The notes under the pieces: generated by a model
Databases searched by the model: none
Told to the model about the DNA's origin: nothing
The model's input: only the letters and a program-made list of their open reading frames with translations
Program-made: the position numbers and the translations under genes
NCBI GenBank assembly: GCA_003552485.1
Contig: PUMX01000237.1
Span: forward strand, 1-5,275
Length of the DNA: 5,275 nt
Origin: Candidatus Hydrogenedentota bacterium
GTDB lineage: Bacteria > Hydrogenedentota > Hydrogenedentia > Hydrogenedentales > SLHB01
Reading direction: 5' to 3'
Shown here: positions 1 through 4,377 of the stretch, piece after piece
Layout of the letters: each line of letters begins with the position of its first letter
Numbering within the stretch: position 1 is the first letter of the stretch

Positions 1-320
1 AGCGCGGTCTGCGTGACCTGCCGAGGCGGCACGAATTCGCCGAGCCGCTCTGGCAGGCTGACGAACTTGCGCTGCTCGAATACGGCTACCGCCAGGTGCT
101 CGAAGCACACCCCGAGGACCTCGACGCCCTTTACCACTACGCGGCGGTTCAGGCGCAACTGGGCCGTCTCGAATCGGCGCATGAGGTGTTGGGCAAGTGG
201 GTGCGGCAGGCGGTCAATCAGTTGGGCATGACCGCAACCGAGATAGCCGAAGCCTTGAATGATGACGGACGGTTCGCGCTGCTCAGGCTGCCGACCGTAG
301 ATGAGGGCCCGGCGGTTTGA
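1..320 (+). CDS. C-terminal end of a TPR-repeat protein (5' partial)
   Basis: The frame is open from base 3 to the stop at 318-320, giving 105 residues, and it continues off the left edge. The GTG at 96 is therefore internal, not the start. Residues roughly 24-70 of the fragment fit the tetratricopeptide pattern: an aromatic-rich first helix (LEYGYRQVLEAHPED), then DALYHYAAVQAQLGRLESAHEVL, with the usual small residues and the Asp-Ala turn between helices. TPRs are protein-protein interaction scaffolds, so the partner and the cellular role cannot be read from this fragment. The last 30 or so residues look like a capping helix and a short tail. The stop is doubled (TGA TGA at 318-323). The gene is convergent with tsaE, only 27 bases away, and no hairpin terminator is visible between them. 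The TPR call is good; the function is unknown. Confidence 0.72.
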   Translation, partial: RGLRDLPRRHEFAEPLWQADELALLEYGYRQVLEAHPEDLDALYHYAAVQAQLGRLESAHEVLGKWVRQAVNQLGMTATEIAEALNDDGRFALLRLPTVDEGPAV

Positions 321-347
321 TGAGGCTGGTCTTCGTGTAGATTTGGA

Positions 348-827
348 TTAGCACAGGGCCTTTTCCAAGGCGTCAGGCCAGCCCGGCGGGAGAACCCCGC
401 CATTCTCAATGCTAATCCGGCGGGTGTTGTCTCCAACCACTTCGAGGTTCACCGCTATCCGGGTAGACGGCATCAATCCCGCCGCGCGTTCGGCCCATTC
501 GACAAAACAGGGCGCGCTCTCGCTGAACAGTTCTTCGTAGCCGAGGTCCAGCACTTCCTCAACGTTCTCGAGCCGGTACAGGTCGAGGTGAACCATAGCC
601 GGTCCCGGCCCGTACTGGTTGACCAGCGTAAAGGTGGGGCTATGGACGTCCCGCTCCACTCCGAAGCGCCGGGCCGCACCGCGCACGAGACAGGTCTTGC
701 CCGACGCCAAGTCGCCGATAAGCGCCACAACAGCGCCGGGTGGTAAAAGGGCTGCTAAAGCTTCGCCCAAACGCTCGGTATCGGCCGGTGACTGCGTCGT
801 GAACGCCCTTGATTCCAATGCACTCAT
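348..827 (-). CDS. tsaE: TsaE, tRNA t6A biosynthesis ATPase
   Basis: This 159-residue protein matches the usual size of TsaE, the P-loop ATPase that works with TsaB and TsaD to make N6-threonylcarbamoyladenosine at position 37 of ANN-decoding tRNAs in the cytoplasm. Visible motifs, in order, are the Walker A loop GDLASGKT (residues 38-45, Lys44 and Thr45), the family signature HSPTFTLVNQY (62-72), the Walker B-like HLDLYR (80-85, Asp82) and EWAER (110-114). The Walker A variant ASGKT replaces the more usual GAGKT, which should still bind nucleotide. I place the start at the ATG of 827-825 because it overlaps the glgA stop as ATGA and leaves a standard N-terminus. A start at 884 would add 19 unrelated residues inside glgA. 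No good Shine-Dalgarno precedes the ATG, so translation is probably coupled to glgA. It is the last gene of the minus-strand operon and ends with TAA. Confidence 0.95.
   Translation of the reverse strand: MSALESRAFTTQSPADTERLGEALAALLPPGAVVALIGDLASGKTCLVRGAARRFGVERDVHSPTFTLVNQYGPGPAMVHLDLYRLENVEEVLDLGYEELFSESAPCFVEWAERAAGLMPSTRIAVNLEVVGDNTRRISIENGGVLPPGWPDALEKALC
824..827 (-). promoter_or_regulatory. ATGA stop/start overlap coupling glgA to tsaE
   Basis: On the minus strand the bases 827-824 read ATGA. ATG starts tsaE and TGA (826-824) ends glgA. There is no convincing ribosome-binding site just upstream, so re-initiation by ribosomes finishing glgA is the likely source of TsaE. The overlap is seen directly; the coupling is inferred. 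Confidence 0.8.
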
Positions 828-2293
828 CGGGTCTGCAGGGTCTTGTAGTAGAGCTGCACATAGGAACGAGCCGACAGATCCCAAGAGAAGTCATGGGCCA
901 TTCCCGTGCGCCGCACTTGCCGCAACGCCGCCGGATCCTCATAGAGCTTCAATGCGCGGTGAATCGCTTTGAGCAGGGCCGCCGTAGTGGCCTGTTCAAA
1001 GACGACGCCTGTCGCTTTTCCCGACTTCAAGGTCGCTGGTGTGACATCGTTGACGGAATCCGCCAAACCCCCGGTCTTGCGCACGACCGGCGTCGTGCCG
1101 TACACAAGGCTGTAGAGTTGGCTCAACCCGCTGGGCTCGAAGTGCGAAGGCATTAAGAAGAAATCCGCCCCGGCTTGTATCCAATGGCTCAAGACGGCGT
1201 CGAATTCCACAATAGCCTGCATCTTGTCGGGATACTGTGCGCTCTTTTGTGGAAACACCTCTTCGTAGTACGGGTCGCCCGTGCCAAGGATGATGAACTG
1301 AAGATCGTGAGCGAGCATGCTATCGAGTCCAAGTTCAACCAGGTCGAGCCCCTTCTGGCGTTCAAACCGGGTAACCATCGCGAAGACTGGCGTCTTGCTC
1401 CCCACCGGCAGGCCCAGACGCTCCTGCAGCTTCGCTTTGCAAACCGCCTTGCCCGACAAGTCATCGGCGGAGTAGTTAGCCGGAATGTATTTGTCCCTCG
1501 TGGGATGCCATACGCTATAGTCCACGCCGTTCAAGATCCCTGTGAGATCATTCTTGCGCCGTAACAAGTATCTATCGAGTCCGTGACCGTAGTCGGGCGT
1601 CTGGATTTCGCGAGCATACCTTGGGCTCACCGTGTTCACTTTGTCCGCGCACAGGATGGCGCCTTTCATCAGGTTCAGTTTGCCCTGATGCTCGAGGCTG
1701 GCCAGCGTCTCTGAATTCTGGGTCAGACCAGTTAACGGGAACTGTTCGAGTTTAAACGAGCCCTGGTACGCCAGATTGTGGATGGTGAACAAACACGGCA
1801 CATCGCTCCATACGGGATGCTCCCGCCCCTCGGCCCGGAGATAAGTGGGGATCACCGCTGTGTGCCAATCATGGCAGTGAATAACGTCGGGCGTCCAGTC
1901 GGTTTGGGGCAAACCATGGAGCAATGCGAGACTGAAGAAGCAGAACCGTTCAAGATTGTCCGGATAATCCGTGGCGTGTTCGCCATATAGATGCGGACGA
2001 TCGAAATAGTCGTCGTGCTCAACAAGATACAGCGGGATATCCGTATCAGGGACCTGGGCGATGCGCAACGCGCCAAAGACCCGGTTGTATCCAATATCGG
2101 CCACACAAACATTGTGTTGCTGGCCACGATGCTCGGGCGGGATGAACCCATAACACGGCATGGCCACGCGCACGTCATGACCAAGTTCCTTGAGAGCGCG
2201 CGGCAGCGCGTTCGAAACATCGCCGAGCCCGCCCGTTGTCGCAAAGGGGGCCAATTCCGCCGTTACATGGAGTATTTTTAGTCGTTCGGACAA
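824..2293 (-). CDS. glgA: Glycogen synthase (ADP-glucose type, GT5)
   Basis: This full-length 489-residue glycosyltransferase family 5 enzyme extends alpha-1,4-glucan chains from ADP-glucose in the cytoplasm. The N-terminal Rossmann domain shows KILHVTAE, TGGLGDV (20-26), DVIHCHDWHT (136-145) and FTIHNLAYQG (169-178). The C-terminal domain shows ILNGVDYSVW (253-262), VTRFERQKGLD (307-317, with Arg309 and Lys314 matching the E. coli phosphate-binding Arg300 and Lys305), HFEPSGL (384-390, with Glu386 matching catalytic-site Glu377) and RKTGGLADSV (405-414). Two positions depart from the E. coli pattern: the Lys of the N-terminal KTGGL is Thr19, and the Cys of EPCGL is Ser388. The start is a TTG at 2293-2291. 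An in-frame TAA lies a few codons upstream with no ATG between, and AGAGGGG sits 7 nt before it. The gene lies 13 nt after the Nif3 gene and overlaps tsaE by 4 nt. No branching enzyme or ADP-glucose pyrophosphorylase is in the window. Confidence 0.95.
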   Translation of the reverse strand: MSERLKILHVTAELAPFATTGGLGDVSNALPRALKELGHDVRVAMPCYGFIPPEHRGQQHNVCVADIGYNRVFGALRIAQVPDTDIPLYLVEHDDYFDRPHLYGEHATDYPDNLERFCFFSLALLHGLPQTDWTPDVIHCHDWHTAVIPTYLRAEGREHPVWSDVPCLFTIHNLAYQGSFKLEQFPLTGLTQNSETLASLEHQGKLNLMKGAILCADKVNTVSPRYAREIQTPDYGHGLDRYLLRRKNDLTGILNGVDYSVWHPTRDKYIPANYSADDLSGKAVCKAKLQERLGLPVGSKTPVFAMVTRFERQKGLDLVELGLDSMLAHDLQFIILGTGDPYYEEVFPQKSAQYPDKMQAIVEFDAVLSHWIQAGADFFLMPSHFEPSGLSQLYSLVYGTTPVVRKTGGLADSVNDVTPATLKSGKATGVVFEQATTAALLKAIHRALKLYEDPAALRQVRRTGMAHDFSWDLSARSYVQLYYKTLQTR

Positions 2294-2300
2294 TTCAAGG

Positions 2301-2307
2301 CCCCTCT
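2301..2307 (-). promoter_or_regulatory. Ribosome-binding site of glgA (supports the TTG start)
   Basis: Minus-strand AGAGGGG ends 7 nt before the TTG at 2293. Its first base is shared with the TAA stop of the Nif3 gene (2309-2307). It decides the non-ATG start: the next candidate, a TTG at codon 14, would remove the first beta strand of the Rossmann fold. Confidence 0.7.
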
Positions 2308-3326
2308 TAGCCAGTTACCGCTCGAAAAGGATCGGGCTCGGTGTAGGCGTGCGCCGTTACACCGGCGAGATGTTGATTAAGATAGCGCGCCATTGCGTCG
2401 GCAATGCCTTTCTCGGCGCCATGATGCCCCGCGTCAATGACGCTCACACCGCGGTCAAGCGCGGTCATCGCCTGATGATACTTGACGTCCCCCGTTATAA
2501 GCACGTCGATGTCCGCTGGCGTATTCGGGATTTCCCCTCCGCCTGAGCCGGCGATAAGCCCGGCCCGGAACACCTCGCGTTGGGAATCCCCGACCAGCCG
2601 CACGTGATCCAGCTCGAGGGCGTGACGCACATGGCGGGCCAATGCTTCAAGCCTCATGGGCGCGGGCAATTCGCCCCGCACGCCAAGGCCAGGGTCCGGA
2701 TCGCGGTTCGTCAACGCGTACAAGTCCCAGGCTGGCTGTTCGTGGGGATGAACGTTCTTCAGCGCAGCCATTACCGCGTTGAGCCGCGCCTTGCTCACCG
2801 TGACCTCGATTCGGCGTTCCTCGCCGGCCTCGCTGGACCGCAGGGCGCCAGGAGCCGTCCCGGCTTCACATAGAGCGTCGCGCACCGTGGCCCAATGCGA
2901 TTCGGGCGCATAAGTCACCAGCTTGACCTGTTCCGCGTGCTCCACGGGCAACAGCGGGCTCACGTTAACGACGCCCAATGCTTTGGCGAGCATGTGATTG
3001 ACGCCGCCGAAAACCACATCCAGATTCGTGTGGGCCGCGTAGCAGGCGATGTTTGCGTGGACCAGGTCAAGCGCGAGCCGGGTCTCGGGGTCCGTAGGAC
3101 ACAGCGTGGCCAGTGGAGTCCACGGAAAAGGATGATGCGACACAATGAGATTCGCCCCGGTGGCGCATGCTTGCTCGAAGGCTTCCCGCGTCACGCTTAG
3201 GGCGGTAAGTACGCCGGTGACCGGCGCCGTTGGATCGCCAATGCGCAGGCCCACCGCGTCCCATGGGTAGGCCAAGCCCGAAGGCGCCCACGCCTCCATG
3301 GCGGCGCAAACATCCTTGACTTGCAT
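2307..3326 (-). CDS. Nif3-like dinuclear metal centre protein (YbgI/YqfO family)
   Basis: This 339-residue protein belongs to the Nif3/DUF34 family, which forms toroidal hexamers with a two-metal site. It is often labelled GTP cyclohydrolase type 2, but the physiological reaction is not settled. Key segments are WDAVGLRIG (22-30, family form WDNxGLxxG), LIVSHHPF (60-67, ligands His64 and His65), AHTNLDV (98-104, ligand Asp103), LITGDVKYHQA (276-286) and DAGHHGAEK (298-306, ligands His301 and Glu305). All five expected ligands are present. Residues about 130-205 form the PII/CutA-like insertion of the long YqfO type, with VKLVTYAPESHWATVRDAL and HPHEQPAWDLYAL at its edges. The insertion is clearly short: about 339 residues overall against roughly 370 in YqfO and 247 in the insertion-less E. 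coli YbgI. The ATG follows directly on the MEMO stop, with GGAG 9 nt upstream. Metal binding is well supported; the substrate is unknown. Confidence 0.92.
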   Translation of the reverse strand: MQVKDVCAAMEAWAPSGLAYPWDAVGLRIGDPTAPVTGVLTALSVTREAFEQACATGANLIVSHHPFPWTPLATLCPTDPETRLALDLVHANIACYAAHTNLDVVFGGVNHMLAKALGVVNVSPLLPVEHAEQVKLVTYAPESHWATVRDALCEAGTAPGALRSSEAGEERRIEVTVSKARLNAVMAALKNVHPHEQPAWDLYALTNRDPDPGLGVRGELPAPMRLEALARHVRHALELDHVRLVGDSQREVFRAGLIAGSGGGEIPNTPADIDVLITGDVKYHQAMTALDRGVSVIDAGHHGAEKGIADAMARYLNQHLAGVTAHAYTEPDPFRAVTG

Positions 3327-4148
3327 TCATTCGAACTCCATTGAGATAGCCGCGTATCCTACAACACGGCGCGTGTCGCCGGTGGCGTCGGCGCTGGTGC
3401 GGTAGTCGAGCACGCTCCACGCCGCGGCGCCTTGGGCCACAGCGTAACTCATGCCCGCGGCAACGGCCGCCGCTCCACACATGGAATAGCGCCCTTCAGC
3501 AATCCCCCGGGAAAAGGCAGTCCAATCCTGCGACAAAACACCATCGAGCGAGGCTTTATCAATGGCGTTAGCCTCGGCTTCGCTCAAGAAATGTGAGAGG
3601 TCGGTAGATACCACAAGCAGGTCGTCTTTGTCCACCTTCGCGGCCAACCGGCGGCCCCAGTCAGCGTGCCATTCACCGGGCGGTCCGCCGAACAGCACCG
3701 GCACGATGGGCGCTTTTCCCACGGCCGCATGCAAGAACGGCAACTGCACTTCGAGGCTGTGCTCGCCCATGTGAGGCTCGACCGAACACGCGCCGGTTTC
3801 CTCCATCAGCTCGCGCGCGAAAGCCTCGTCGACGGGAAACACGCCCAGCGGGGGTTCGAAGCCGCCGCCGTGATAAACCGAAGCTGTCTCAATCGCGAAG
3901 CGGTGCGAAACGCCAGCGAGCACGACCCGCCGGGGTTGTTTCCCCTGTACGCGGCGGTAAGCGTAACCCGCCGTGGGACCGGAGTATGGGTAGCCCGCAT
4001 GGGGAGCCACCACAGCCGCCACCCGTTCGGGAGCAGGCTCAACTTGAGCCGATTCCATGTACTCTTGCACAAGATCGCGAAGTTGGCCGGGATCGCCGGG
4101 ATAGAATTGGCCCGCGACCGCCGGCTTGCGCATCGGTGTCGTTTCCAT
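3327..4148 (-). CDS. amrB: MEMO-family protein (AmmeMemoRadiSam system protein B)
   Basis: This complete 273-residue protein has the length and motifs of the MEMO1 family, whose fold resembles class III extradiol dioxygenases. Visible are RKPAVAGQFYPGDP (7-20), APHAGYPYSGPTAGYAYR (48-65, His50), GVSHRF (79-84, His82), GEHSLEVQLPFL (128-139), VVSTDLSHFL (179-188, Asp183 and His186), CGAAAVAA (224-231, Cys224) and the end segment DYRTSADATGD...VVGYAAIS. The expected metal-site triad His50/His82/Cys224 is intact. In many prokaryotes the gene is paired with an AMMECR1 protein and a radical SAM enzyme; neither is in this window. Here its partner is the Nif3-like gene, joined with zero spacing. The ATG at 4148-4146 is chosen because AGGAGGT stands 5 nt before it and the family N-terminus begins there. 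The open frame extending to 4433 runs through low-complexity Arg-rich sequence and is not coding. The biochemical role is not established. Confidence 0.93.
   Translation of the reverse strand: METTPMRKPAVAGQFYPGDPGQLRDLVQEYMESAQVEPAPERVAAVVAPHAGYPYSGPTAGYAYRRVQGKQPRRVVLAGVSHRFAIETASVYHGGGFEPPLGVFPVDEAFARELMEETGACSVEPHMGEHSLEVQLPFLHAAVGKAPIVPVLFGGPPGEWHADWGRRLAAKVDKDDLLVVSTDLSHFLSEAEANAIDKASLDGVLSQDWTAFSRGIAEGRYSMCGAAAVAAGMSYAVAQGAAAWSVLDYRTSADATGDTRRVVGYAAISMEFE
3336..3339 (-). promoter_or_regulatory. Ribosome-binding site of the Nif3-like gene
   Basis: Minus-strand GGAG lies inside the last codons of the MEMO gene, 9 nt before the ATG at 3326-3324. The MEMO stop TGA (3329-3327) abuts this ATG with no gap. 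An ATG that overlaps the stop (3330-3328) is in another frame and is not the start. Confidence 0.65.
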
Positions 4149-4153
4149 AGCGC

Positions 4154-4160
4154 ACCTCCT
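4154..4160 (-). promoter_or_regulatory. Strong Shine-Dalgarno of the MEMO gene
   Basis: Minus-strand AGGAGGT, close to a perfect anti-16S match, ends 5 nt before the ATG at 4148. It fixes the start against the 95-residue-longer open frame. Its bases also belong to a possible stem with 4211-4219, described under findings. Confidence 0.85.
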
Positions 4161-4219
4161 GGATCCCTGGATTCGAACTCCGTTGCGGTGTTCTACCGAT
4201 ACACCGCCAGCCAGGCAGT
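4161..4219 (-). other. Structured, tRNA-like stretch in the MEMO leader
   Basis: Read on the minus strand, this 59-nt stretch contains a perfect 7-bp hairpin (GCGGTGT / ACACCGC, arms 4207-4201 and 4191-4185). Its 9-nt loop carries GGTAG, as in a tRNA D-loop. A T-loop-like GTTCGAATCC follows at 4178-4169. The outer segments TGCCTGG (4217-4211) and CCAGGGA (4170-4164) pair at six of seven positions and are followed by TCCA. There is no anticodon arm and no proper T-stem, so it is not a working tRNA. It may be a decayed tRNA fragment or simply a folded 5' UTR. The hairpin and motifs are seen in the sequence; the meaning is open. Confidence 0.4.
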
Positions 4220-4261
4220 TCGCGATCGGCCGTGTATTGGGGTCGCGAGCACGTTGCGCGA

Positions 4262-4284
4262 GGTTGGCAACGAAGGCGCCAACC
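4262..4284 (-). other. Perfect 7-bp hairpin in the intergenic region
   Basis: Minus-strand GGTTGGC (4284-4278) pairs perfectly with GCCAACC (4268-4262) across a 9-nt loop. It lies 93 nt past the stop of the repeat-protein gene and 113 nt before the MEMO start. No T-run follows on the minus strand, so it is not a standard intrinsic terminator. It could be part of the MEMO leader or mark the 3' end of the upstream transcript. I found no convincing -35/-10 pair anywhere in the 4149-4377 gap. The rest of that gap is GC-rich sequence in which I see nothing definite. Confidence 0.4.
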
Positions 4285-4377
4285 GGCCCAAGGGCGCGCG
4301 TCAGCCTACAGGGCCTGCTGCGCCCGCCCTCCTCTCCGTGCGCTTGACGTCCCCGCTCCCCGCGGCGCGGCCCCGCA

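Noticed and set aside
828..884. Longer TsaE start at 884
   Set aside because: It adds 19 residues inside glgA with no family resemblance. The ATGA overlap at 827 gives a normal 159-residue protein.
4161..4219. Functional tRNA gene on the minus strand
   Set aside because: The anticodon arm is missing, the T-stem is mostly unpaired, and the acceptor geometry conflicts with the T-arm position.
4328..4338. Purine-rich GGAGAGGAGGG (minus strand) as a ribosome-binding site
   Set aside because: No start codon follows within about 12 nt and no conserved frame begins there.
4126..4347. 73-codon plus-strand open frame over the MEMO leader
   Set aside because: Its sequence comes from the tRNA-like and structured leader read in antisense. 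It has no homologous look and no ribosome site.
4344..4349. TTGACG on the plus strand as a -35 element
   Set aside because: No matching -10 lies at 16-18 nt, and it points toward antisense of the repeat gene where no plus-strand gene exists.
4357..4377. GC-rich stretch after the repeat-protein stop as an intrinsic terminator
   Set aside because: It offers only a short imperfect self-complementary core (CCGCGCCGCGG) and no T-run on the minus strand.
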